Below are positions 54,024 through 62,725 of a stretch of DNA of 64,000 nt, one piece after another. A model generated the notes under the pieces. That model was not told the DNA's origin. It was given only the letters and a program-made list of their open reading frames with translations, and did no database searches. The position numbers and the translations under genes are program-made. The stretch lies in NCBI RefSeq assembly GCF_000469385.1, contig NZ_KI271304.1, positions 12,001-76,000 of the forward strand. The letters run 5' to 3'. Position 1 is the stretch's first letter. Each line of letters begins with the position of its first letter. Source of the DNA: Leptotrichia sp. oral taxon 879 str. F0557. Lineage in GTDB: Bacteria > Fusobacteriota > Fusobacteriia > Fusobacteriales > Leptotrichiaceae.

Positions 54024-54797
54024 CTATATTTTATAAATTTCTGTTCCCTCTTCGTTAATAATTTCAATTTCCAAATGGCTTTTATTTTCACGCTCTAAAA
54101 TTTGATACAGCGAATTATAAGCCAGCTCTGGCGTGTTATTGTCCTTGCTTATATGCATTAAATAAACCTTTTTCAGTTTCTCGCTAAGCACCTGCCCAAT
54201 CAGCTTTGATGCTTCTGCATTTGACAAATGTCCATTTCTTCCCTTTACACGATTTTTCAGTTCCCAATGATAAGGCCCTGTCATTAGCATATTATAGTCA
54301 TAATTACTTTCCAGTACAATTACATCGCTATTTTTCAAATTTTCCTTAATAATATTGTTTACACAGCCAACATCACTTGCATAGGACAATTTTTTTCCTT
54401 CATATTCAAATGTATATCCCAAGCACTTTTCAGCATCGTGCATTACTTCAAAATTATTTATCACACAATTATCAATAACAATTTTTTCATCTCTTATAAA
54501 ATTTAAATTTTTTTTCTCAATTTTTCCAATTCTGTCCTTAATTACATTATAAGTTACTTCGTGAAGATAAATTGGAATATCGTATTTTCTTGAAACAACA
54601 CCCAGTCCTTGAATATGGTCAGAATGCTCATGTGTCACAAATATCCCCATTACATCCTCAATCCTTTTTTCAATATTATTCAATTTTTCTACAATTTTTT
54701 TTCCACTAAATCCTGCATCTATAAGAAATTTCTTGTTTCCCATTTCAATATAGCTAGAGTTTCCACTGCTTCCACTTCCCAAACTTGAAAATTTCAT
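54024..54797 (-). CDS. MBL-fold metallohydrolase (WalJ/YycJ-like)
   Basis: 257 residues. Zinc ligands in THEHSDHIQGLG (H-x-H-x-D-H), NFEVMHDAEKCLGY (third His) and KKVYLMHISKDNN (final His), with D in YASDVGCVNN. N-terminus FSSLGSGSSGNSSYIEMG is the YycJ-type start. In Firmicutes WalJ links cell-wall regulation or acts as a 5'-3' exonuclease; role here not evident. 31 bases before the UDG-like gene, so likely one operon. Confidence 0.85.
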   Translation of the reverse strand: MKFSSLGSGSSGNSSYIEMGNKKFLIDAGFSGKKIVEKLNNIEKRIEDVMGIFVTHEHSDHIQGLGVVSRKYDIPIYLHEVTYNVIKDRIGKIEKKNLNFIRDEKIVIDNCVINNFEVMHDAEKCLGYTFEYEGKKLSYASDVGCVNNIIKENLKNSDVIVLESNYDYNMLMTGPYHWELKNRVKGRNGHLSNAEASKLIGQVLSEKLKKVYLMHISKDNNTPELAYNSLYQILERENKSHLEIEIINEEGTEIYKI

Positions 54798-54863
54798 TTT
54801 TTTACTAATCTTCTTTCTAATTGAGTTTCTTTATTTAACTCCCCCATTTTTCACTTTATAATT

Positions 54864-55301
54864 TTAAATATTTGGCGAAATAGTCCCTTTTGCCTCATCA
54901 TAAACCCATCCACCTTTTTTATCCTTTTTCGTTACAATTCTATTGCTTCTTTCTCTTGAATCCTTTATGCTTTCAGGAATTTCATAAATTTTATCCCTTC
55001 CATAAAAAGCTTCAAAATTATATTTACCATCTGAGCTTCTCACATCCCTAAGGTTATTTTCAAGCCCGATTAATTTGGGATTTGAGCCAGTTTTTTTGTT
55101 AAATTCCTTCACTGCATTCTGCAATTTTACAGTTTCAACCTGAATATCAGCCATTATAAGCTTATCGATCTTTCTTGAAAATAGAATAACAACATTAAAT
55201 ATTGCGATAAACACTACCACAAGAAAAGTTATACCACGAAGGGTAATATTTTTAGTCACTCTATTTTTGTTCTTTCCATAATAACTATTACCAAAAGCCA
55301 T
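54864..55301 (-). CDS. Pseudopilin-like membrane protein
   Basis: 145 residues. Basic N-terminus, one span (LRGITFLVVVFIAIFNVVIL), then a helix VETVKLQNAVKEFNKKTGSN and a compact C-terminal domain ending GGWVYDEAKGTISPNI. The helix plus the terminal G-G-W-x-Y-D-x-x-x-G-x-I-x-P-N pattern is what type II secretion or type IV pseudopilins show. The prepilin peptidase motif (G-F-T-L-x-E) is absent before the span, so it is not a canonical prepilin. It sits alone between yqeH and the MBL gene. Function unknown. Confidence 0.6.
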   Translation of the reverse strand: MAFGNSYYGKNKNRVTKNITLRGITFLVVVFIAIFNVVILFSRKIDKLIMADIQVETVKLQNAVKEFNKKTGSNPKLIGLENNLRDVRSSDGKYNFEAFYGRDKIYEIPESIKDSRERSNRIVTKKDKKGGWVYDEAKGTISPNI

Positions 55302-55360
55302 TTTCTTACATGAAATTTTTAAAAATCATGTTCTCCTTTCTTAATTTCTCTTTACTTAAT

Positions 55361-56482
55361 TTATTTCCTGTTTTTAAAAATTGATGGTCTAACAATTACT
55401 TTCACATTTTTGGGAACTTCAAGCTGTACCTTTAGCGGACCTCTTTTAACATTTATCCAGCCTAGTCCTGCTATTACCAGTTCCTCATTTTCCTCGATTT
55501 CCACTTCATGAGTCACAAATTTATTTTGAAAATACTTTTCTTTTTCATTTCCTTGTAAAATCTCAAAGTAATTTCCATTTAACAAGGCTTCCACTCTTTC
55601 CTCACGAGCCACGTGAAACTTCACGCTTTTTGAAGCATAAGCAGAAAATATAGGCTTGCTTCCACTTTCTAAAAGTTCATTTCCAAGTATTTTAAATCTG
55701 CAGAAAACATCAAACATAAATACCTGATTTTCTTCAAGTTTAAAAGTTTTTCGGGAAATTTCTCCAGCTGGCACTAGCTTTAATCCATTTTCTACACTAA
55801 TCAAATCAGAAATTCTTCCGTCTGGAATAAGTCCAGGCGTGTCAATTATCGTAATTTCACTATTTGGAATTTTATTGTTAATTGATTTTAAAGTAGTTCC
55901 AGAATATTTAGAAGTCGTTATTTTATTGTTCCCAAGAAGTAAATTTATAACTGATGATTTCCCAACATTTGAAACTCCAAGCACAGTTGCCTTTACTTTT
56001 TTGTTATGAAAAATATTTTTAATTTTTCTGATTATTCCATTTACTCCGTATTTATTTTTTGCACTGATAAAAGCAATATCATCAGGTACAATATCTTCTT
56101 CTGCAAGCCTGTCCTTTACCCAGTTTGAAATTTCAGTTGGATGTATAAAGTCAGGCAGCAAATCTATTTTGTTAATTAAAATTATAGATCTGTAGTCTCT
56201 TAGATAATCCAAAATTTCCTCAGTAAATGAGCCTTCAAAGTCAATAATATCAAAAATCGGAAGTATTATATCAGTTTTTTTCACACTTTCATTTACTTCC
56301 TTCAGATAATCTTCCCTGCTAAAATTATTTACAAGGTTTTCCCCATAATTTTTAATTTTAAAACATCTCTGACAAAGTAAGTTATCCTCTGTTATAAACT
56401 TCTCTTCAGGAACATATCCTTCCTTATTTTTATCTTCAAACTGCAGTTCAATTCCACAACCGCTACATTTTTTTATAATCAA
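55361..56482 (-). CDS. yqeH: Ribosome biogenesis GTPase YqeH
   Basis: 373 residues. N-terminal zinc finger CSGCGIELQF..LLCQRCFKIKNYG, circularly permuted G motifs: LINKIDLLPD (G4), FISAKNKYG (G5), then VLGVSNVGKSSVINLLLG (G1), SGTT (G2) and IDTPGLIP (G3). A C-terminal domain follows with GLGWINVKRG. Needed for 30S assembly. TTG start, AGGAGG before it. Likely cotranscribed with the gene upstream by direction, though the gap to the recombinase is 56 bases. Confidence 0.93.
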   Translation of the reverse strand: MIIKKCSGCGIELQFEDKNKEGYVPEEKFITEDNLLCQRCFKIKNYGENLVNNFSREDYLKEVNESVKKTDIILPIFDIIDFEGSFTEEILDYLRDYRSIILINKIDLLPDFIHPTEISNWVKDRLAEEDIVPDDIAFISAKNKYGVNGIIRKIKNIFHNKKVKATVLGVSNVGKSSVINLLLGNNKITTSKYSGTTLKSINNKIPNSEITIIDTPGLIPDGRISDLISVENGLKLVPAGEISRKTFKLEENQVFMFDVFCRFKILGNELLESGSKPIFSAYASKSVKFHVAREERVEALLNGNYFEILQGNEKEKYFQNKFVTHEVEIEENEELVIAGLGWINVKRGPLKVQLEVPKNVKVIVRPSIFKNRK

Positions 56483-56538
56483 AATTTCCTCCTATTTTCT
56501 CATTCCTTTTACATTAAAATTCAATCCAATCAAATCCA

Positions 56539-57651
56539 TTATTCCTTAGCCAACGGATGAGTATTCATATAAATATCTCTCAAGAAAGCCTTGCTCACAT
56601 GTGTATAAACTTGCGTTGTCGCAATACTGCTATGCCCAAGCAATTCCTGTAAATATCGGATATCCACTCCGTTATTCAAAAGTTCTGTTGCAAACGAATG
56701 CCTAAATACATGCGGTGTTATTTCCTTTTGTATCCCAGCTTCATGTGCGTGTGCCGAAATAAGCCTTCTTAGCGAACGTGTTGTCAATTTTTTTCCTTTA
56801 CTGTTTACAATCAATACTTCCCTAGTGTAATTTTCATATTGCTTTTTCTTTTCCTCAATATACTTTATCAGCCATTTCTTAGCATTTTCACTAAAAAAAG
56901 TTATCCGTTCCTTATCACCTTTTCCAATAACTCTAATTTCCCGCTCTTCAATATCAATCATAAATTCACTCAAATTAATAAGTTCCATTGATCGAAGCCC
57001 GCTAGAATAAAGAAGTTCAATAATCAATCTATCTCGAATCCCAGTAATTTTTTCGGTATTTATAACGTTTCTCAATCTATTCAAGTCATCTCTATTCAAG
57101 ACATTTGGCAATTCCTTCTCGAATTTTGGAACATTAATATAAGCCGCCTTATTCGTTTCAATCACTTTTATTTCCTGAAGATATTTAAAAAATGTCCTAA
57201 GTGCTGAAATCTTTCTATTTATAGTCCTTTTAGACACTGGCTTGACACTCATTTTTGTATTTAATTCTTCCATATCTTCAATACTTTTTATCTTATCAAT
57301 CTCTGATTCTGTATTATCAATTTCTCTATTTGCAGTATTTTTCTGAGAATCCTTTTTTTTCTTATCTTCCTCTTTAGCCAGCTTCTGAGGAGAATTTAAA
57401 TACGCAATAAAGGATCTGAATGTCATCATTTCAATTTCTTCAAAATTATGAATTTCCTCATATTCATCTAGATACTCCATAAACTGCAGTAAATCTCGAC
57501 GATAACTTCTAATCGTATTAAAACTTTTCCCAAGAATAACCTCTTCATAATACAAAAATTTGTCAACATACATCACAAGATTTTCATTTTTTATATTGTC
57601 CTTGTTTCCAATATCCTTTTCTTTCTCAATACCTTTGTCACTATTATTCAT
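56539..57651 (-). CDS. Tyrosine recombinase (XerC/XerD-like) with interdomain insert
   Basis: 370 residues from ATG 57651 (GGAGAAG before it). N-terminal SAM-like core-binding domain (FLYYEEVILGKSFNTIRSYR), a charged insert of about 45 residues (roughly 90-135: KEEDKKKKDSQKNTANREID and onward), then the catalytic domain: Arg in SSGLRSMELINLS, Lys in GKGDKERITFF, ITPHVFRHSFATELL (H-x-x-R), ELLGHSSIATTQVYTHV with the nucleophilic Tyr. All five catalytic residues present. XerC/D average about 300, so the extra length is the insert. Chromosome-dimer resolution is the likely job; no phage genes adjacent. Confidence 0.88.
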   Translation of the reverse strand: MNNSDKGIEKEKDIGNKDNIKNENLVMYVDKFLYYEEVILGKSFNTIRSYRRDLLQFMEYLDEYEEIHNFEEIEMMTFRSFIAYLNSPQKLAKEEDKKKKDSQKNTANREIDNTESEIDKIKSIEDMEELNTKMSVKPVSKRTINRKISALRTFFKYLQEIKVIETNKAAYINVPKFEKELPNVLNRDDLNRLRNVINTEKITGIRDRLIIELLYSSGLRSMELINLSEFMIDIEEREIRVIGKGDKERITFFSENAKKWLIKYIEEKKKQYENYTREVLIVNSKGKKLTTRSLRRLISAHAHEAGIQKEITPHVFRHSFATELLNNGVDIRYLQELLGHSSIATTQVYTHVSKAFLRDIYMNTHPLAKE

Positions 57652-57839
57652 TAAAACTTCTCCATTTATTATAACACAATCATTCACAGCAATACAGATT
57701 AATTCTATTTTTTATTTAAAAATTATCTAAAATCGTATTTAAAATCTATAACACTCTATATTATTCAATTTATTAGTCCGATAATAAAAAACAAAATGAT
57801 TTTATACTTAAATTTTAATAAATTAATTATTTTTTCTAG

Positions 57840-60224
57840 CTATTTAGACTTTTTTACTGTAGATTTTCTAGTTACTACTGCCTTTTTAGCCTTTATAGAT
57901 GTAGATTTTGCTTTAGCTGTTGTTTTTTTAGTTGCCTTTTTTGTAGTTTTCTTGGCTTTTTCTGCTTTTTCAGTTACTCTTGTAACTTTCCCAGTTTTTA
58001 TATTTTTTATAGTCTTACATTCTGGGTAGCCTGTACAAGCCAAAAATTTTCCAAATCTTCCAGTTTTTATTTCATACGGTTTCCCGCAAAATTCACATTC
58101 TCCTGCTTCTTCTATTATTTTTCTGTCAATTTCCTGCAACCGTTTCATTTCATCGTTTATTTGCAATACTCCATCCAGCTCTATTACAGCGCCTTTTTTA
58201 TATTTTTGCTTTAATTCAGCTGGCAACGACATTCTTTTTTCATCTTTTTCATAATTTTCACTTTCAAGATATTCTCCGAAACGTCCAACTTTAAGCACAT
58301 ATCTGTTTCCATCTTCATCAAGATAATCAGTCAAAATTCCCTTTTTATTGTTTTGAAGTTTCTCTACTTCTTCTTTTACAAAAACTTCTCCTTTTTTAAG
58401 AGCTTCTGGCGATACAGCAATCCCTTTTAGCGAGATTTTTTCCTTCTCATTTGCTTCGCTAATCAAATATTTTCCATAAAGCCCCGTTTTTAAAATCATT
58501 GGATTTCCCTCAGAATCCAGTACATCCGACACAATTCTACGATTTTTTATTTTATCAATTTCCTTCTCAAACTTATCAATGTCCTTTTCAAGCGAATCAT
58601 AAAAAGTTCTCAAAAGCTGTATCCATTCAACTGTCCCTTCTTCAACCTTATCCAGTTCCTTTTCCATATTCGCCGTAAATTTCACATTCATAATGTCCTT
58701 AAAGTTCTTGACAAGTTCATCCTTTACTTCGTATCCCAAATATGTTGGATGAAAACGCTTTTCAATAAGTTCAACATATTCCCTTGATTTAAGCGTTTCG
58801 ACAATTGAAGCATAAGTTGATGGACGTCCAATTCCTTCTGATTCCAGTTTTTTTACAAGCGTCGCTTCGGAAAATCTTGTTGGAGGCTTTGTTATTCCTT
58901 CTTCCACATTTAATTTGTCTATTGGATGAACACTGCCTTCCTTTAATTCTGGAAAATCTCCAGTCTTAATTTCATCCTCATCTTTAAAAATCTTGTAATA
59001 TCCATCAAAAATTACTTTGTTAATAGTCCCACGAAAATTATAATCCCCATTCACAGCGTTAATTTGCATCTGCTCATACTGCATAGCTGCAAACTGTGAA
59101 ACTAGAAATCTATCCCAAATCAATTTATACAATCTGTACTGATCATTAGTCAAATAAGCTTTTATATTGTCTGGGACTAAGTTGATATCAGATGGACGGA
59201 TTCCTTCGTGGGCATCCTGAACATTTGATTTTGAATTTTTTACAATATATTTTCCAACGTATTTTTCACCATAGTTTTTTGTAATGTAATCTTTTGCCAT
59301 ATTTAGGGCATCAACAGAAATTCTTGTGGAATCTGTTCTCATATACGTTATTAGCCCTTTATTTTCGCCATTAATTGCAAGTCCTTCATAAAGCTGCTGT
59401 GCAATTCTCATTGTTTTGCTTGCACCGTAACCAAGATATGACGAAGCAAGCTGCTGCAGTGTACTTGTCTTAAATACAAGTGGTGGTCTTTGCGATTTTT
59501 TCTTAACTTCTATTTTTTCAAGCGTCAATGATTCATTTTTCAAATCTTTTTTCAATTTTTTTACAACTTTTTCATCAAAGATTTTATCCACTTTTTCATC
59601 TGCAATTTTTACTAAATTAAGATTAATATCTTTTTCAATTAATGCACTTACTTCCCAATATTTTTGAGGCACAAACGCATTTATCTCGTCTTCCAGGTCA
59701 CAAATCAGCTTTAATGCAACTGATTGTACACGACCAGCACTGGCGTTACGATTAATTATTTTCCATAAAAGCGGACTTATCTTATATCCCACAATTCTAT
59801 CCAGCAGTCTTCTCGCCTGCTGTGCATTCACAAGATTATCATTAATATCTCTTGGGTTTTTAATCGCATTATTTACAGCCGTCTTCGTTATCTCATTAAA
59901 TTCTATCCTCTTTACCTTATCAGGCTGCTTAATATAATTAGAAATATGCCAAGCAATCGCTTCCCCTTCCCTATCCTGATCTGATGCCAGGTAAACAGCG
60001 TTTGCACTTTTCGCTTTTTCCTTTAATTTCTTTAAAACCTCACCTTTTCCTTTTATAACCTTATATTGAGGTTCAAAATTATTTTCTACATCTATTCCAA
60101 TTTTTGTTTTTGGTAAATCAATCACATGTCCGTAAGATGCAACAACTTCATAATTCCTACCAAGTATCTTTTCGATAGTTTTTGCCTTCGACGGTGACTC
60201 AACAATAACTAACTTTCTAGCCAA
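57840..60224 (-). CDS. topA: DNA topoisomerase I
   Basis: 794 residues. TOPRIM IVESPSKAKTIEKIL and ASDQDREGEAIAWHIS, active-site Tyr in LITYMRTDSTRIS, LRPT-type segment HEGIRPSDIN, KLESEGIGRPSTYASIVETL, and a C-terminal zinc finger CEFCGKPYEIKTGRFGKFLA with C..C. Then a Lys/Ala/Thr-rich tail of about 55 residues, typical of Fusobacteria and helpful for DNA binding. Relaxes negative supercoils. TTG start with AAGGAG before it. Some two zinc fingers of longer relatives are missing; one visible. Confidence 0.95.
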   Translation of the reverse strand: MARKLVIVESPSKAKTIEKILGRNYEVVASYGHVIDLPKTKIGIDVENNFEPQYKVIKGKGEVLKKLKEKAKSANAVYLASDQDREGEAIAWHISNYIKQPDKVKRIEFNEITKTAVNNAIKNPRDINDNLVNAQQARRLLDRIVGYKISPLLWKIINRNASAGRVQSVALKLICDLEDEINAFVPQKYWEVSALIEKDINLNLVKIADEKVDKIFDEKVVKKLKKDLKNESLTLEKIEVKKKSQRPPLVFKTSTLQQLASSYLGYGASKTMRIAQQLYEGLAINGENKGLITYMRTDSTRISVDALNMAKDYITKNYGEKYVGKYIVKNSKSNVQDAHEGIRPSDINLVPDNIKAYLTNDQYRLYKLIWDRFLVSQFAAMQYEQMQINAVNGDYNFRGTINKVIFDGYYKIFKDEDEIKTGDFPELKEGSVHPIDKLNVEEGITKPPTRFSEATLVKKLESEGIGRPSTYASIVETLKSREYVELIEKRFHPTYLGYEVKDELVKNFKDIMNVKFTANMEKELDKVEEGTVEWIQLLRTFYDSLEKDIDKFEKEIDKIKNRRIVSDVLDSEGNPMILKTGLYGKYLISEANEKEKISLKGIAVSPEALKKGEVFVKEEVEKLQNNKKGILTDYLDEDGNRYVLKVGRFGEYLESENYEKDEKRMSLPAELKQKYKKGAVIELDGVLQINDEMKRLQEIDRKIIEEAGECEFCGKPYEIKTGRFGKFLACTGYPECKTIKNIKTGKVTRVTEKAEKAKKTTKKATKKTTAKAKSTSIKAKKAVVTRKSTVKKSK

Positions 60225-60325
60225 CTTTATTTTCTCCTTATTTCTTTATCTATTTATTCGTATTTATTTTAAAATTATTTTATTTAATAATTGCTTCTTT
60301 TATTTTTTATATTTAGTTTTTAAGC
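60225..60325. other. Start of a ~500-bp gap between dprA and topA
   Basis: AT-rich. The whole gap 60225-60730 holds the repeats listed separately (60326-60349, 60432-60450, 60490-60570, 60575-60603, 60687-60728) and no gene. Confidence 0.45.
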
Positions 60326-60349
60326 AGGGAGAACAAACGCCATCTCCCT
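60326..60349 (+). repeat. Hairpin repeat I, copy 2
   Basis: AGGGAGA, ten-base loop with AACGCCA, TCTCCCT. Corresponds to 51330-51359; stem bases differ yet remain paired, loop CGCCA is kept. Confidence 0.6.
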
Positions 60350-60431
60350 TTATTTCGTACTAACAGTTATTTTAACATATTTAACTGAATACTACTTAAA
60401 GATAACAGCGAAAGTGCTATGCACTATCCCT

Positions 60432-60450
60432 GGCTTGTCTAAGCATTTTT
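60432..60450 (+). repeat. Conserved module GCTTGTCTAAGCATTTTT
   Basis: Same as the module at 51367-51386 with one change (A to T). It belongs to the hairpin repeat composite; a degenerate inverted copy is at 60556-60568. Confidence 0.5.
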
Positions 60451-60489
60451 ATTTTGTAAACAGAATCTGACATGAATTAATATCCGTCG

Positions 60490-60570
60490 GAGCATTTTTC
60501 TGTGCTGGCAAAACTGTCTGAGCATAGCGAGTTTTTTGCCAGTGCAGGAAAGTGTCGTAGACTAGCCATA
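60490..60570 (-). repeat. Hairpin repeat II with conserved loop, copy 2 (inverted)
   Basis: 14-bp stem with two G-U pairs (60500-60513 with 60534-60547) whose loop, read on the minus strand, contains CTCGCTATG and CTCAGACAG, the loop words of copy 1. Flanked on the minus strand by GGCTAGTCTACG and ACGACACTTT, also as in copy 1. Confidence 0.65.
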
Positions 60571-60574
60571 GGTT

Positions 60575-60603
60575 GTAGGATTTGCGGCAATGAGCAATCC
60601 TAC
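60575..60603 (+). repeat. Additional 8-bp hairpin next to repeat II
   Basis: GTAGGATT (60575-60582) and AATCCTAC (60596-60603), perfect complement, loop of 13. Separate from the listed modules; orientation not decisive. Confidence 0.55.
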
Positions 60604-60686
60604 GAAAATAAAAAGAAAAATATAGAAATCAAAGAGAAAAATATTTATAAAATTGAATAATTATGAATTAACTATTGAAAACTCCA

Positions 60687-60728
60687 TTATAAAAATTTAT
60701 TCTAGTTTTTAAACGGGGTTTAGTATTG
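60687..60728. repeat. Dispersed repeat copy, IS630-end-like (copy 2)
   Basis: Matches 10288-10329. Its core (60707-60728) ends within a few bases of the dprA stop at 60731. Confidence 0.55.
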
Positions 60729-60730
60729 AA

Positions 60731-61822
60731 TTATACTATCCTTATGTACTTTGCCCCATTTGTTTCTGTAATTAATCCTCTAATTTTTAGACTCATAATT
60801 ATTGAAAACAATTTATTTTTTTCGATTTTTTCTTTTACGCTTTGTAGTATTTGCTCAAAACTTACTTCTTCCATTATTGTTTCAAATACAATTTGCTCTT
60901 CTTCTGTTAATTTTTGTAATTTGCTTTTTTCTTTACGAATATCCCATAGGAATTCTTCAGCAATGTCATCTGCACTTGTTACTAATTTTGCCTTGTTGCT
61001 TTTTATTAGATTATTACAACCTTCAAATGAAGGATAGTTGATGAATCCTGGCACAGCAAAAATTTCACGATTCATACTAAATCCTAATTCTGCTGTAATT
61101 AATGCACCACCTTTTTTAAAACTTTCGGCTACTAGGACTCCGTCTGACATTCCCGCTATAATTCGGTTTCTTCTAGGAAAAGTCCACCTTGTAGGCTGCG
61201 TCCCTAGCGGATATTCGCTTATGATTGTACCTGTTTCTGATATTCTTTCCCATAGATTACGATTTTCATAAGGATAGACAACATCCAGTCCTGTTCCTAC
61301 TACTGCGACAACTTCAATTTCCTTATCAAGTGCAGTTTTTAAGGCGGTTGTGTCAATTCCGTCTGCCAGTCCGCTAATTAGAGTTACATCATAGTTTACT
61401 AGCTCATTTACTATTTTCTCGCAGGCAGTTTTTCCAAATTTTGTTGCTCTTCTCGTGCCTACAACTGCGATATTTCGTCTATTGTCCACTGAAATTTTAT
61501 CTTTATCCATTTTTATTTTGTCGTAATCTTTTAATTTTTTTCCTTTCAAATATAAAAAAACTGGAAAATCTTTTATTTCCTTTAGTTTTTTTGGATATTC
61601 CTTATCATTTGCACTTATTATTCTAACTCTGTTTCGTTCGTAGAGTTCCAGCCTTGCCTTCAAATCAATTTTCATTGCTTCTTCCAATTGATTTTTCAGT
61701 TCATCATTAAACAATTTAAAATTTTCTTCATAAAATAACTCTTCAAAATCTTGAAAAATTAACATAAGTTTTTTTATATGGGCGTTTTTCATCCCATATT
61801 CCTTTAATCTAAGCCATTCCAC
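60731..61822 (-). CDS. dprA: DNA-processing protein DprA
   Basis: 363 residues. Rossmann-fold DNA_processg_A domain: VVGTRRATKFGKTACEKIV, LISGLADGIDTTALKTALD, AVVGTGLDVVYPYENRNLWE, SRNRIIAG-like RRNRIIAGMSDGVLVAES. N-terminal SAM-like helices and a C-terminal winged helix follow. Loads RecA on incoming single-stranded DNA in transformation. GTG start with GGGGGG before it. Its presence points to natural competence, but comE-type genes are not in view. 18 bases after the TPR protein gene, hence one operon. Confidence 0.93.
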   Translation of the reverse strand: MEWLRLKEYGMKNAHIKKLMLIFQDFEELFYEENFKLFNDELKNQLEEAMKIDLKARLELYERNRVRIISANDKEYPKKLKEIKDFPVFLYLKGKKLKDYDKIKMDKDKISVDNRRNIAVVGTRRATKFGKTACEKIVNELVNYDVTLISGLADGIDTTALKTALDKEIEVVAVVGTGLDVVYPYENRNLWERISETGTIISEYPLGTQPTRWTFPRRNRIIAGMSDGVLVAESFKKGGALITAELGFSMNREIFAVPGFINYPSFEGCNNLIKSNKAKLVTSADDIAEEFLWDIRKEKSKLQKLTEEEQIVFETIMEEVSFEQILQSVKEKIEKNKLFSIIMSLKIRGLITETNGAKYIRIV

Positions 61823-61840
61823 AATAATCCCCCCTAATTT

Positions 61841-62530
61841 TTATCTTGAACCGGCTAATATTTCATTTAATACTGCGATTTCTTTTTTTACTTCATCATC
61901 AGAATGTTTTGAATTATAGTCCTTCAAATATCCTAACGCTTTTGAAAAATCCCCTTTTGATTTATAGGCAATGCCTATTCCTAATTTTGCTTCCGCCTGA
62001 TTTTCATCCTGCGATAATATTCTAGTATAGTAATCAATTGACTTGTCATTATCCCCCATTAGTCGTGAGCCAATCGCAATTACATACATTACAGGAATAT
62101 CAGGTGCTTCATCCTTTAATGCCAAATTTACTGCTTTTTCGTAAAGTCCGTCACGAAAGTAAAGCTGTGCCATTCTGAATGTAGCTGATGAACTTTTTTT
62201 AGCAAGTGTCGCATTTTCATAATTTGCATAGGAATTGTATTTTGCCTCAGTTGAGATGTCTTCGGTCTGTGTTGCGGGCATAGTTCCTGTGTCAACTGTC
62301 TTTTTTTCCTCTTTAGGCTTGTCTTTTTCACTTCCTTGTTCAAGAGCCTTTTTTGTATTGTCATCAGCTTCGGTTGTCGGTGGCACTACTGGCGTTCTTT
62401 CTTCTTCAATAGTTGTTGCATCCCCACCACTATTAGTTCCTATTTTTTCTGCAATATAGTAGTTTGCCTTTACTACAGTTGCAAAAGAAAGGATTAATAT
62501 TCCCATTATTATTCGTCTTAATTTCTCCAT
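61841..62530 (-). CDS. Secreted TPR-repeat protein
   Basis: 229 residues from ATG 62530 with AGGAGGG before it (a start 15 codons upstream lacks it). Signal peptide RRIIMGILILSFATVVKA. Then a low-complexity acidic/Thr/Pro linker (about 25-90), and TPR repeats at about 110-225: AKYNSYANYENATLAKKSSS, YFRDGLYEKAVNLALKD, DNDKSIDYYTRILSQDENQA, SKGDFSKALGYLKDYN. Probably periplasmic adaptor. Paired with dprA in one operon; no known partner. Stop of this gene precedes dprA by 18 bases. Confidence 0.75.
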   Translation of the reverse strand: MEKLRRIIMGILILSFATVVKANYYIAEKIGTNSGGDATTIEEERTPVVPPTTEADDNTKKALEQGSEKDKPKEEKKTVDTGTMPATQTEDISTEAKYNSYANYENATLAKKSSSATFRMAQLYFRDGLYEKAVNLALKDEAPDIPVMYVIAIGSRLMGDNDKSIDYYTRILSQDENQAEAKLGIGIAYKSKGDFSKALGYLKDYNSKHSDDEVKKEIAVLNEILAGSR

Positions 62531-62725
62531 TTTTCCCTCCTGACTGTATAATTTTAATATTATATCTAAAATCAAATAAATTTATTTATTCAAAAATTTT
62601 AATTTCAGAATTTCAAAGTATTTTCACTTATAATTATACACAAAAGACATACCTCTTATATTGGCTTTTCTTTGAATATAATTTTAATATTTTGTCAAGC
62701 TGAATCTGAGGAACCGAAGATTAAA
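62531..62725. other. Short intergenic region
   Basis: About 195 bases between the TPR gene start and the asnS stop. No hairpin or ORF seen with confidence. Confidence 0.35.
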
